NCBI GenBank assembly: GCA_002478115.1
Contig: DLMH01000198.1
Coordinates: 98,275 to 162,274, forward strand
Direction: 5' to 3'
Source: Candidatus Acidiferrum typicum
GTDB lineage: Bacteria; Acidobacteriota; Terriglobia; Acidiferrales; UBA7541
Length of the DNA: 64,000 bases
The notes beneath the pieces are model-generated. The model was given only the letters and a program-made list of their open reading frames with translations. It was not told the origin of the DNA and made no database searches. The position numbers were made by a program, and so were the translations under genes. This document shows positions 1 through 8,343 of this stretch, one piece after another; the stretch's first letter is position 1; the number at the start of each line of letters is the position of its first letter.

Positions 1-1429
1 GCAGCTGCTGCGCCAGCTCGCGCCGGAATCCCTCCGCTTCCATGAGCATGCGAATCAGCCGCCGTTCGATCGGCTTGGCACTCTTCCCCACCAATTCGGG
101 CTGCGTCTTCACCTCGCTGCGCCGTTCGGCTGCCGCTTTACTCAGCGCCGCGCGTAGCACCGGCTCATCGATCCGCAGTTGCTGCGAAATCCGCGTGGCC
201 CATTCCGAGCGCAGCAGCCGGTTGGGAATCTTCTGCAGGTACGGCATCAGAAAATTCAACGCTCGCAGCTTCCCTTCGCCCGTCGTCAAATCCATTTGCC
301 GGGCCCGCGCAATCAGGTAATCCACGTAGGGCGGCGAATCCTTCAACGCCTTGATGTACGCATCCGCGCCTTTCTCTCGAATGAACAAATCCGGATCGGC
401 TTTCTTGTCGCCAATCGCCGGGAGCGCCAGCACGCGCACCTCGAAATCCTGCTCCAGCAGCAGTGAGATGGAGCGCTCCGTTGCCGCTTGTCCCGCCGCG
501 TCCGGGTCGTAGTTGACGATCACGCGCTTCGTGAACCGCCCCAGCAATTTGATTTGCGGCTCGGCCAGACTGGTGCCGCAACTCGCCACCACGTTGTTGA
601 TTCCCGCGCGCGCCACCGCGATCGCATCCATGTAGCCTTCCACGAGGACCGCGAAGTCCTGCCGCCGGATGGCGTCCTTGGCGCGGTCCATGTAATAGAG
701 CACGTTGCTCTTCGAGTAGATGGGCGTTTCCGGCGAGTTCAAATATTTTGGGAGGTCGTCGCCCAGCGCGCGGCAGCCGAACGCCACTACTTTTCCCGAC
801 TCGTTCGCAATCGCGAACGTGATGCGGCGGCGAAACCTGTCGAACAGACGCCCGCTCTGGTCCCGCGAAACCAGCCCCGATTCCACTAACAACTTCTCCG
901 CATATTTTTGTTTAAGGTAGCGCAGCAGCGCATCCCCGCCGCTTGGCGCATAGCCGATGCCGAATCGCGCAATGGCCTCGGCATTTAGCCCGCGATCCTC
1001 CAGATACGCGCGCGCCGCTTTTCCCTCCGCCGTGGTTTCGAGTTGCTTCACGAAAAACGATTGTGCTTCGCGGTGCATCTCCACCAGAGCGGCCCGCTGC
1101 TGGTTCTCTTTCCGTTCTTCAGGCGAACGCTCCTTCGGCCGCGGAATTGCGATGCCGCATTTTTCGGCGACTATTCGCACCGCCTCTGGAAACTGGCACT
1201 TCTCCATCTCCATCACAAAACTGAAGACGTCTCCGCCCTTTCCGCACCCGAAGCAATGAAAAATCTGTTTCACCGGATGCACGGCAAACGACGGCGTCTT
1301 CTCTCCGTGGAATGGGCACAGTCCCGTGAAATTCTGCCCGCTCTTCTTCAGGCGCACGTACTCGCCCACCACGCGGACGATGTCCGCCTGCTGCTTCACC
1401 TTATCCGCAAATGATCCCGCTTCCGCCAT
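1..1429 (-). CDS. dnaG: DNA primase DnaG, 3' end cut by window
   Basis: Synthesises RNA primers for DNA replication at the fork together with DnaB helicase. The ATG is at 1429 and about 476 residues are visible; the C-terminal helicase-binding end lies outside the window. Seen directly: a CHC2 zinc finger with C38, H41, C59 and C62 near the N-terminus, and a TOPRIM core with an invariant glutamate (VLVEGYMDA, near E264) and the acidic pair in NYDPDAAG (D308, D310). These are the known primase metal-binding and catalytic elements. The gene is preceded on the same strand by a small gene flanked by inverted repeats whose left arm ends only 13 bases upstream of this start, so the native promoter region may have been altered. 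Confidence 0.97.
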   Translation of the reverse strand, partial: MAEAGSFADKVKQQADIVRVVGEYVRLKKSGQNFTGLCPFHGEKTPSFAVHPVKQIFHCFGCGKGGDVFSFVMEMEKCQFPEAVRIVAEKCGIAIPRPKERSPEERKENQQRAALVEMHREAQSFFVKQLETTAEGKAARAYLEDRGLNAEAIARFGIGYAPSGGDALLRYLKQKYAEKLLVESGLVSRDQSGRLFDRFRRRITFAIANESGKVVAFGCRALGDDLPKYLNSPETPIYSKSNVLYYMDRAKDAIRRQDFAVLVEGYMDAIAVARAGINNVVASCGTSLAEPQIKLLGRFTKRVIVNYDPDAAGQAATERSISLLLEQDFEVRVLALPAIGDKKADPDLFIREKGADAYIKALKDSPPYVDYLIARARQMDLTTGEGKLRALNFLMPYLQKIPNRLLRSEWATRISQQLRIDEPVLRAALSKAAAERRSEVKTQPELVGKSAKPIERRLIRMLMEAEGFRRELAQQL

Positions 1430-1441
1430 GTGATTTGAAAA

Positions 1442-1466
1442 ACGAAAATCGAAATACGAAATTCGA
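1442..1466. repeat. left arm of inverted repeat flanking the S23 gene
   Basis: 25 bases beginning ACGAAAATCG and ending AAATTCGA. It is the reverse complement of 1900-1924 at 24 of 25 positions. It lies between the S23 gene stop and the dnaG start. Confidence 0.8.
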
Positions 1467-1487
1467 GAAACAAAAATCGACCGCCTA

Positions 1488-1927
1488 CTAAGATTTCCTG
1501 GACTCAGCCTGTCTCTTGGCCGTTGCGCGTATATAGCCGTTCAATACTTGTATCACTCGCTGGGTTAGCGTATCGGCCTCGGTGTATTCGGCGCCGGAAA
1601 TGAACTTGGCATCGACAGCCGTAACCAAATGATCTCTCACTTCGTAGGCAGAGCCCCGGGCCTGCCGGCAGAATTGAATGTTCTCTTGATATGAGTATCG
1701 TCCAAAACCTTCGGCAATGTTTGCTCCGTCGACTGAGCGGCGCGCCTGAGCTGACTATTCAGCGCGAATCGTTCCTCGACGGGCAGCTTTTTCAGCAGAG
1801 CGTAAATCAATATACGAAGGGTGCGTGCCAACTTCCACGCGTCGAGGTCCTTAAAGTCACGGACCGGTGTCAGAACGCTGCTCGGCGTATCTTCGAGTTT
1901 CGAATTTCGCATTTCGATTTTCGTCAT
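1488..1927 (-). pseudogene. S23-type four-helix-bundle protein, frameshifted
   Basis: The N-terminal frame reads FKDLDAWKLARTL then NSQLRRAAQST, typical of the S23 / four helix bundle family (proteins also found in 23S rRNA intervening sequences and related to retroelement Avd). After the codons for QST, near base 1728, the family sequence GANIAEGFGRYSYQEN continues only in another frame, ending at a stop at 1488-1490. One missing base explains this. In the first frame translation runs on to 1637 and gives an unrelated tail. Restored, the protein would be about 146 residues. The start codon lies inside the right arm of a 25-base inverted repeat, two bases after the PIN gene stop. It could be a real pseudogene or a sequencing error. 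Confidence 0.85.
1900..1924. repeat. right arm of inverted repeat flanking the S23 gene
   Basis: The partner of 1442-1466, with a single mismatch. It encodes codons 2-9 or so of the S23 reading frame (TKIEMRNSK), so the ORF starts within the repeat. With both arms the unit measures 483 bases. No target-site duplication was evident. Confidence 0.8.
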
Positions 1928-1929
1928 AC

Positions 1930-2346
1930 CTATTCCGGAAGAATGTGGAATCCCATGCCCACCTGCGCAAAATGGCTATCCGCCGTCAGCACTTCCGAAA
2001 TTCCCAACTCCTTCATGATCACCATGCTGGTCAGGTCCGTAAACGAAATCTTGGGTTTGTCGGCAAATTTAAGGCGGAACTCCATCGCCGTCCTGAAACG
2101 CTCTCGCGTCACCATTTCGGTGGTCACGGCCCGAGACGCAAGGATCGCGTTGGCGAATTTCGCCGCTTCGGGAAAGGGAAGCCGCAAAAAGACCAGAGTG
2201 AACAGTTCATCCAGAACAAAATTCGAGGTCACCACATGCCTGCTGAGCCTGCTCCGCTCACGATAACAATCAGCCGCGGGCCCGTGCTTTGCGTCGTTGC
2301 GGTCCGCAAGCGCCAGCCATCCCCACGTGTCCACAAATAGCTTCAA
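1930..2346 (-). CDS. PIN-domain ribonuclease toxin (VapC-like)
   Basis: A 138-residue protein of typical VapC length. The PIN acidic residues are visible: D6 in MKLFVD, D46/E47 in VLDELF, D104 in SFTDLTS and D123 in LTADSHF. PIN toxins cleave RNA using Mg or Mn ions held by these acids. Its start overlaps the end of the upstream partner gene by four bases (ATGA type), which implies translational coupling. Its product is expected to be neutralised by that partner. All four acidic positions are present, so the toxin is probably active. The RNA target cannot be predicted from the sequence. Confidence 0.85.
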   Translation of the reverse strand: MKLFVDTWGWLALADRNDAKHGPAADCYRERSRLSRHVVTSNFVLDELFTLVFLRLPFPEAAKFANAILASRAVTTEMVTRERFRTAMEFRLKFADKPKISFTDLTSMVIMKELGISEVLTADSHFAQVGMGFHILPE

Positions 2347-2705
2347 CGGGATTCTTCACCATACAGCTCACTGTCGATGTCCTTCGTGAGCTGCCCGTCC
2401 TGCGCGACTCCTATGACCTCCAGCAGGGGATCCTGTCCGCCAGTAAGAATCGCGCGCAACTGTTCGAGCGTCTCCGCGTGGAAAACGCCCTTGGCCACAG
2501 CGTCGCGAAAGAGGTCCACGAATTCCGCTTCCCCGATGACCAAGTGTACCCGGTTGTGACGGCCATTCCGGTTCTTACAAAACCGCAATCCTTCCCAGGT
2601 GTCCCCGTTAAGCGCAAACAGGTTGCGCTCAATGCGCGCTTCATCTCGCTCGTCCCAGTGGAAGGAGCCCACCGCGCGATGCTCCAGAGTGATCATTTTC
2701 GCCAT
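2343..2705 (-). CDS. probable antitoxin partner of the PIN protein
   Basis: A 120-residue protein beginning MAKMITLEHRAV. I prefer the ATG at 2705 because a GAGGTGG ribosome site sits about five bases upstream; a GTG at 2714 is the alternative. I do not recognise the family. It is larger than common VapB, Phd or RelB antitoxins and shows no obvious AbrB or ribbon-helix-helix motif. The role is inferred from the position immediately upstream of, and overlapping, the PIN gene and from the palindromic operator over its promoter. The middle (GLRFCKNRNGRHNRVHLVIGE) is basic; the C-terminal third is acidic and could be the toxin-binding part. Confidence 0.6.
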   Translation of the reverse strand: MAKMITLEHRAVGSFHWDERDEARIERNLFALNGDTWEGLRFCKNRNGRHNRVHLVIGEAEFVDLFRDAVAKGVFHAETLEQLRAILTGGQDPLLEVIGVAQDGQLTKDIDSELYGEESR

Positions 2706-2722
2706 GTCGCCCACCTCTATTG

Positions 2723-2768
2723 CTAGTAAAGTCTAGTAGATTCTACTAGCTGGCACTCGTTTCGTCAA
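2723..2768 (-). promoter_or_regulatory. promoter and palindromic operator of the PIN toxin module
   Basis: On the minus strand TTGACG (2768-2763) and TAGAAT (2745-2740) are separated by exactly 17 bases. A perfect palindrome at 2733-2749 (CTAGTAGA, T, TCTACTAG) covers the -10 hexamer. A third half-site CTAGTA at 2723-2728 lies ten bases, about one helical turn, from the next. This is the usual architecture for autorepression by a toxin-antitoxin complex. No binding was tested. Confidence 0.75.
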
Positions 2769-2774
2769 CCTCCT

Positions 2775-5186
2775 TTATCTGTTTAGTTCTACAATAGTTA
2801 TGGCCTTTCCTCCATGCTCTTCGCTCTCGAACTCCGCATGCGCAACGAGAGGATGCGATTTCAGGAACTCCCCCAGCCCGCGCCGCAAGGCGCCCGTTCC
2901 GTGACCATGGATGATACGCACCCGTGGCCGATTCGCCAGTGCCGCTTCATCCAGGAATTTGTCTACCCGTTCGGTGGCCTGCTCGACCGTCAAGCCAATC
3001 ACGTTAATCTCACCCGTTGCGCCGCCTTCCCTCGCTTGCGCGCTCACCGTGATGTTTTCCCGTTTCGCAGGCTGCACCACCGGCTTCCCTACCGGCGCGC
3101 TTTCGATCCCGGTGATCTCTTCCACGGCTACCTTCATCCGCAACGGTCCGGCTTCAATTTCCGCCGAGGAACCTTCCACACGGCGCAGAATCACCGGCTT
3201 GCTGAAGCCTCGCACGCGCACCTTCACTCCTGGTTGCAGCTTTTCGAAGCTCACCGCTTCCAGTGATTCGGGTTTCACGCCCAAATCCTGTTGCGACTCC
3301 GAAATCGTCTGCACAACGGCGGCGTTCAGTTCTTCCTTGGCCTCACCGCGCACATCCTGCATTTTCCGCCGCGCGGTTTTTTCGAGTTGCGAGCGCAGCT
3401 CCCGTTCTTTCACGGCATCCACGACCCGCGCCACATTTTCTTCAAAGCGCTTCTGCATTTCCGCGAACTTTTGTTCCAGCTCCGCGATTCGCTGCTTCTG
3501 CCGCTCCACCCATTCCGCGCGCAGCTTGCGCCGCTCCTGTTCCAGGGCGTGGCGTTCGTCCACCATCTGCCTTTGCATGAGGTCCAGATCGTCCCGGCTG
3601 CGATGCAGGTAGGCGATCAAGTTGGCAGCTTCGCGCGATTCCGGCGACAAAAGAGAGCGGGCCTGTTCAATGATGGAATCCGCCAGCCCCAGCCGCTGCG
3701 CGATCGCAATACCGCTGGAACCGCCGGGCACACCGACCATCAATCGGAAGGTCGGCCGCAGGTTCACGTCGTCGAATTCCACCGCGGCATTCACTACTCC
3801 TGGCGTTGTCGAAGCATACGTTTTCAGGCGGTCGTGGTGCGTGGTCGCCAGCACAAAGCAGTTCTTCCTGTGAAATTCGTCCAGCAACGCCACCGCCAGC
3901 GCTGCTCCCTCTTCCGGCGCCGTCCACGTTCCCATTTCGTCCGCCAGCACCAGCGAGTGCGGCGTGGCTTCCTCCAGCATGGCCTTCAGGTTCAGCATGT
4001 GCGCCGAAAATGTGGAAAGGTCCGCAGCGATGGATTGTTCGTCGCCAATATCCACCAGCACGCGATCGAAGAGCGGCAGTACGATCCGCTGCGCCGCCAC
4101 GGGAATCCCCGCCTGCGCCGCCAGTGCAGCCATCCCCGTGGTCTTCAGGGCCACAGTTTTCCCGCCGGTGTTCGGCCCGCTGATCACCAGCAGGCGCTCT
4201 TCCCCGCTGAGCACGAGTGATATCGGCACAATGGCGCGATGTTCTTTGCGCAGCTTGTCTTCCAGCACCGGGTGCCGCGCCGCGTCCAAGCGCAATTCCG
4301 CGGCGTCGGAAAACTCCGGCACGCAGGCATCGAAATCCCGCGCAAACCGCGCCCGCGCGAAAACGCTGTCGAGCTCTGCGATCGTTTCCGCCGCGGCTTG
4401 CATCGGCCCGTGCATGCCGCGCAGCCGCTCCGTCAACTCGCTTAGGATCCGGAAAATCTCCGCCGCTTCGTCCTCGGCGAGCTGCACCAGTTGATTGTTT
4501 GTCTCCACCGTTTCGAAGGGCTCGACAAACACGGTTTGCCCCGTGCCGCTGGCACCGTGCACCACGCCCTGCACGTTGCGCCGGTGCTCCGCGCGCACGG
4601 GAATCACGAAGCGGTCGTTGCGCAGTGTGACGTAATCTTCCCCTGCCTCCGCCTGCCTGGCCCGCAGAATCTGTTTCAGTGTGCGCTGGATGGACTCGCG
4701 CGTCTGCACAATGCTGGCGCGAATCCGCCGCAAGGCGCTCGACGCGTCGTCGCTGATTTCTCCATTCGGCAGCACGCATCGCTTGATCGCGGCCTGCAAA
4801 TCCCGAAAATCCGCCAGCGTCGCGCAACGTGCCGCCAGCAGCGGGAATTTTGCTGCGTCTTCCCGGAACTGCTGCCGCAGCCACGCCGAAGTTTCCAGCA
4901 ACGATCCGGCTTCCAGGAATTCCGCCGGCTCCAGCACCACTCCCGGCGCACCCAGCTTCTCTAACCACGGCCCCGGATCGGCCAGCGCTCCGAATCCCAG
5001 TTCGCGCTCCGCGCGCAGCCACTCCCGCCCCTCGCGGATCAACGCGAAGGCGCTTTCCAGCGCGGCGCGATTCGTTCCCGGCTCGAGTTCGTCGATGTTC
5101 CGCCTACCCGGCGCGCACGTCGTCCTCAACCGCAGCAATTCCCGCAGCTTGTCGAATTCGAGTACAGCTTGCGCCGATCGCGACAT
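2775..5186 (-). CDS. mutS2: MutS2 family DNA mismatch/recombination and ribosome-rescue ATPase
   Basis: An 803-residue protein, normal family length. I start it at the ATG at 5186 (MSRSAQAVLEF) because the frame upstream overlaps the preceding gene. Walker A is GPNTGGKT at 337-344; Walker B is SLVLADEMG with D416/E417. A long coiled-coil linker lies near 520-620 (rich in E, R, Q), and a C-terminal Smr nuclease-like domain carries IHGHGTGALRRG. MutS2 proteins act on branched DNA and in some species split collided ribosomes. The usual GAGTDP after Walker B reads GTWTAP here, so the conserved aspartate is alanine. It begins five bases after the LOG-family gene. Confidence 0.95.
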   Translation of the reverse strand: MSRSAQAVLEFDKLRELLRLRTTCAPGRRNIDELEPGTNRAALESAFALIREGREWLRAERELGFGALADPGPWLEKLGAPGVVLEPAEFLEAGSLLETSAWLRQQFREDAAKFPLLAARCATLADFRDLQAAIKRCVLPNGEISDDASSALRRIRASIVQTRESIQRTLKQILRARQAEAGEDYVTLRNDRFVIPVRAEHRRNVQGVVHGASGTGQTVFVEPFETVETNNQLVQLAEDEAAEIFRILSELTERLRGMHGPMQAAAETIAELDSVFARARFARDFDACVPEFSDAAELRLDAARHPVLEDKLRKEHRAIVPISLVLSGEERLLVISGPNTGGKTVALKTTGMAALAAQAGIPVAAQRIVLPLFDRVLVDIGDEQSIAADLSTFSAHMLNLKAMLEEATPHSLVLADEMGTWTAPEEGAALAVALLDEFHRKNCFVLATTHHDRLKTYASTTPGVVNAAVEFDDVNLRPTFRLMVGVPGGSSGIAIAQRLGLADSIIEQARSLLSPESREAANLIAYLHRSRDDLDLMQRQMVDERHALEQERRKLRAEWVERQKQRIAELEQKFAEMQKRFEENVARVVDAVKERELRSQLEKTARRKMQDVRGEAKEELNAAVVQTISESQQDLGVKPESLEAVSFEKLQPGVKVRVRGFSKPVILRRVEGSSAEIEAGPLRMKVAVEEITGIESAPVGKPVVQPAKRENITVSAQAREGGATGEINVIGLTVEQATERVDKFLDEAALANRPRVRIIHGHGTGALRRGLGEFLKSHPLVAHAEFESEEHGGKAITIVELNR

Positions 5187-5191
5187 TCTCT

Positions 5192-5764
5192 CTACTTGCC
5201 TCTCTTCCATTCCTCGGCCAGGTACATGGCCGCCTCTTCCGGTGTCGCCACAGTGTGCACCAGATTCCCGTTGGCCTCGCCCCAAACCCGCGATGCACTC
5301 GATGACCGCGGCCCCTGCTCCACTTCTCTCACCCGCTCCAGAATCGGCTGCCAGAAATCCCCCAGCACGGCAAAGCGTTTCCTTGCCATCACCGATTTGT
5401 TCAGCATCTCCCAAACAACCGCAAGTTCCACCAGGGTGCCCGTGCCGCCCTTGCAAGCCACAAATCCATCCGCCAGCCGTATCAATTCAAACAGCCGCTC
5501 TTCCCAGGTTTTCTTCCTTACTTCCACGTCCACCCACTCGTTCACCTTGCGACCGAAAAATTCCGCGGTCACGCCGTATGTTTTTCCGCCGGCTTCTTTC
5601 GCACCGCGCGACGCCGCCTCCATCACGCCGCCATAGCCGCCGCTGCACACCGCGAAACCCCGTTCCGCCAGCCGGCGCCCCAACTCGCGTGCCTCCGCGT
5701 AATCCGCGTGGCCTTCGCCCGGGCGCGAACTGCCAAATACCGTCACGATCCGCTCGTCGTTCAT
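5192..5764 (-). CDS. LOG family protein (nucleoside 5'-monophosphate phosphoribohydrolase-like)
   Basis: A 190-residue protein of the Rossmann-type lysine-decarboxylase-like/LOG family, which releases a base from nucleoside monophosphates, known for cytokinin precursors and for nucleotide pool cleaning. Visible motifs: VFGSSRPGEG at the N-terminus, CSGGYGGVMEAASRGA, and CKGGTGTLVEL, matching the family's PGGxGTxxE motif except that the proline is replaced by K. The ATG at 5764 sits 30 bases from the PBP4 gene's stop. The gene ends five bases before mutS2, so the two are probably cotranscribed. The substrate is unknown. Confidence 0.85.
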   Translation of the reverse strand: MNDERIVTVFGSSRPGEGHADYAEARELGRRLAERGFAVCSGGYGGVMEAASRGAKEAGGKTYGVTAEFFGRKVNEWVDVEVRKKTWEERLFELIRLADGFVACKGGTGTLVELAVVWEMLNKSVMARKRFAVLGDFWQPILERVREVEQGPRSSSASRVWGEANGNLVHTVATPEEAAMYLAEEWKRGK

Positions 5765-5795
5765 GCCTTGCTTGTCTGCTTCCGTGTCTGCCTCT

Positions 5796-7370
5796 TTACT
5801 TCTTCACGTCAAATTCTTCCACCATGGCCATGCACAACCCATCCAGCGCGTCGTGCACCTGATGATCCTGGACGCTCTCGTTGTTGCTCAAGAACGAGAA
5901 AATCAGACGCCTCCCTCCCGGCGTATCGGCATAGCCGGAGAGCGTTTGCACATGCGCAATCGACCCGGTCTTCGCGTGAATCCTTCCCATCATCCCGGCC
6001 TTTTTCATCCGGTCGTTGAGCGTCCCATCGATTCCCGCCACCGGTAAAGAGTTAAAGTAAACTGGAAACCAGGCCTGCTTCTGCGCATACAGCAACAACG
6101 CCACAAACGCCCGCGGCGTCACCAGGTCCTGGCGCGACAGTCCTGACCCATCCTCCTGTACCACATCCCCCGGCGCAATTCCGACCTTGGCATAGAATTC
6201 CTCCGGGAATTTCAGCAGATCGTCCGACTTGGCCCAGCGCCCCTGCTGCCGCGCTGCTGTGCGCAACAATACCTCCGTATGGAGGTTCTGGCTGATTTTG
6301 TTCACCAGCTTCAGCGTGTCCCCAAGTGGCAGCGACACATGCTCCGCCAGCACCGTGCGCGTTGCCTCCGCCGGGTCGGGCTCGTGGTTCGCCCTGATCG
6401 TTCCCCAGAATTTCACCCCGCGGTCCGCCAGCAGCCGTGCCAGCGTGCTCGCCGCATGTTGCGCGGGCTCCTGAATCGCCAGCACCAACTTGTGCGGGTC
6501 GCTCTTTGCCGGCAGCGTGCCGCTCACCACCACCATAGTTGAGCCTGGCTCGCGCACCAGCGTCAGGTCCGCCTTCTCCGCCTTGTCCGAGGTCGTCACC
6601 CCATTCTGGACCGCGAAATCGGGCGTCGCGGGTTCCACCACTCCCTCGACGCGATCCCCGGCCTTGTCTCCCGGGGTCAGCGTCAACGTGACCGTATTGT
6701 CGTCCAGCACAATCGCGGAAATGGCCGCGCCGTACTCCCACACCATGTCGTCAATTTCCCAGCCATCCGGATAACCATCGCGGGGAAAGTAGCTGTCGTC
6801 CCCGACCATGTCTCCGGATAGCTCCTTCACCCCGTGCGCCACCACTTGGTCTGCCAGTTCGATCAGGACTTTTTCCGGCGGCCCGTCAAACTCCTCTTTC
6901 ACGTCAAAGGGAAATTTGCGATTGGAAAGATTGGGGTCGCCCCGGCCGACAAGAATCAAGTCGCCCGAAAGGACTCCCTGCGTTATCGCCCCGTGCGTCT
7001 CCACCGTGGTGCGGAATCGGAAGCCGGGCCCCAGCTTGTCGAGGGCCAGCGCGGTCGTGAGCAGCTTCATGTTGGAGGCCGGCGTAAAATACCGGTCCGC
7101 ATTTTTCTCGTAGAGGGTTTCTCCCGTCGCCGCGTCAACCACCAGCAAACCCCACTCCCCCTTGTTCACCGGTGCCGCGCTCACCAGGCTCTCGGCTCTC
7201 TCCGCGAACCGCTCCCCGGCCTTCTTCTTCGGCGTTTCACCGCGTTCCCCTCCGGCTTGCTGCGTCGCGTGCAAACTTTGCGGACGCGCTTCCCCCACAA
7301 CGCTCCACGCTGCGAACAGCACCAGAAAGCAAAATGTCAATTGACTCGCCACTCCGGGTTTTCGCTTCAT
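5796..7370 (-). CDS. dacB: D-alanyl-D-alanine carboxypeptidase/endopeptidase, PBP4 (DacB) family
   Basis: A 524-residue periplasmic serine peptidase that trims peptidoglycan stems or cross-links. The active-site set is complete: SNMK at 99-102 (nucleophile S99), SQN at 360-362 and KTG at 467-469. The signal peptide is MKRKPGVASQLTFCFLVLFA, which is why I start at the ATG at 7370 and not at an in-frame codon 24 bases upstream. The large insertion between SxxK and SxN is typical of class C PBPs. It is followed 31 bases later by the LOG-family gene on the same strand. Confidence 0.93.
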   Translation of the reverse strand: MKRKPGVASQLTFCFLVLFAAWSVVGEARPQSLHATQQAGGERGETPKKKAGERFAERAESLVSAAPVNKGEWGLLVVDAATGETLYEKNADRYFTPASNMKLLTTALALDKLGPGFRFRTTVETHGAITQGVLSGDLILVGRGDPNLSNRKFPFDVKEEFDGPPEKVLIELADQVVAHGVKELSGDMVGDDSYFPRDGYPDGWEIDDMVWEYGAAISAIVLDDNTVTLTLTPGDKAGDRVEGVVEPATPDFAVQNGVTTSDKAEKADLTLVREPGSTMVVVSGTLPAKSDPHKLVLAIQEPAQHAASTLARLLADRGVKFWGTIRANHEPDPAEATRTVLAEHVSLPLGDTLKLVNKISQNLHTEVLLRTAARQQGRWAKSDDLLKFPEEFYAKVGIAPGDVVQEDGSGLSRQDLVTPRAFVALLLYAQKQAWFPVYFNSLPVAGIDGTLNDRMKKAGMMGRIHAKTGSIAHVQTLSGYADTPGGRRLIFSFLSNNESVQDHQVHDALDGLCMAMVEEFDVKK

Positions 7371-7558
7371 AATTCCTCTATTGGCAAAAGCCACCGCATG
7401 AAAGTATATTCGAAAGCCTGCGGGAGCTCCCTACGGCGAAGTTCCACGGAGTCGGAGCACGGCACGGTTCCTGCGATCCGGCTTTGACTCGCCGATGCCG
7501 CCACCCAGGCCATTTCGTCATAAACTAGGGGAACCTATTAGCAAAGAAGGTGGCACAC

Positions 7559-8266
7559 ATGAAAAAGATATTTCCCATTCTCTTGGCTTATTCGCTCATC
7601 GCCCTCCCGCTGCAGGCCGATGACAAGAAGGAAAAAGAGCGGCTGGAAAATTGCGGCATGGTGGTCCAGGAGATCATGGATATCCCGGACAACATCCCCC
7701 AGGACTTGATCGACAAAGCCGACTGCATCATCGTTTACCCTTCTGTCATGAAAGCCGCTTTCGGCATTGGCGGCAGCTATGGCCGCGGCGCTATGACTTG
7801 TCGCACCGGCGAGAATTTCACCGGGCCCTGGAGCGCACCGACGATGATGGCACTAGAAGGCGGGAGTTTCGGCCTGCAGATCGGAGCGCAAGCCACGGAT
7901 TTCGTGCTCCTCGTCATGAACGAGCGAGGCGCTAAGTCCATCCTCAGCAGCAAGGTGAAACTCGGTGCCGACGCTTCCGCTGCGGCAGGTCCCAAGGGAC
8001 GCAACGCCGAGGCCTCCACCGACGTCACCTTGCGCGCGGAGATTCTTTCCTACTCCCGTGCCCGCGGCCTCTTTGCCGGGATCTCTCTTGCCGGCTCCAC
8101 AGTGCGCCCAGACAATAGCGCCAACGATAGCCTCTACGGGAAGAGAATTGACCCCGGTGACATCATCTTCAAGGGCGTCGTTCCAGTACCCCCTTCTGCC
8201 CAGAAGATGGTGTCCTACCTGAACCAAAAGTCTCCCAAAAACCGATCTTCCGGCAAGGAGATCTAA
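7559..8266 (+). CDS. secreted SYLF (Ysc84-like) lipid-binding domain protein
   Basis: A 235-residue protein with a signal peptide (MKKIFPILLAYSLIALPLQA). The mature part matches the SYLF domain: KADCIIVYPSVMKAAFGIGGSYGRGAM, then GPWSAPTMMALEGGSFGLQIG, and a C-terminal RGLFAGISLAGSTVRPD with GKRIDPGDII. SYLF domains bind phosphoinositides in eukaryotes; bacterial versions are envelope proteins of unknown role. AAGAAGG eight bases before the ATG at 7559 supports this start over a GTG nine bases earlier. It is monocistronic or nearly so, with the next gene having its own promoter. Confidence 0.88.
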   Translation: MKKIFPILLAYSLIALPLQADDKKEKERLENCGMVVQEIMDIPDNIPQDLIDKADCIIVYPSVMKAAFGIGGSYGRGAMTCRTGENFTGPWSAPTMMALEGGSFGLQIGAQATDFVLLVMNERGAKSILSSKVKLGADASAAAGPKGRNAEASTDVTLRAEILSYSRARGLFAGISLAGSTVRPDNSANDSLYGKRIDPGDIIFKGVVPVPPSAQKMVSYLNQKSPKNRSSGKEI

Positions 8267-8305
8267 CCCCTTCATATCATTAAAGATCCGCCGGGGCTCG
8301 CGTAG

Positions 8306-8339
8306 TTGACAACGCCGGCAAAATGACCTATAGTCATTT
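8306..8339 (+). promoter_or_regulatory. promoter with overlapping operator for the TetR-efflux operon
   Basis: TTGACA at 8306-8311 and TATAGT at 8329-8334 are separated by 17 bases, close to the sigma-70 ideal. A perfect inverted repeat AAATGAC (8321-8327), CTATA, GTCATTT (8333-8339) straddles the -10. Its size and position suit binding of the TetR protein encoded next. Transcription should begin near 8341, almost at the first ATG (8340 or 8344). Confidence 0.75.
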
Positions 8340-8343
8340 ATGA

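Noticed and set aside
3667..5022. Long open frame within mutS2 on the same strand in another frame
   Set aside because: Its translation is rich in Gly/Ala/Arg and shows no domain, while the mutS2 frame has complete motifs.
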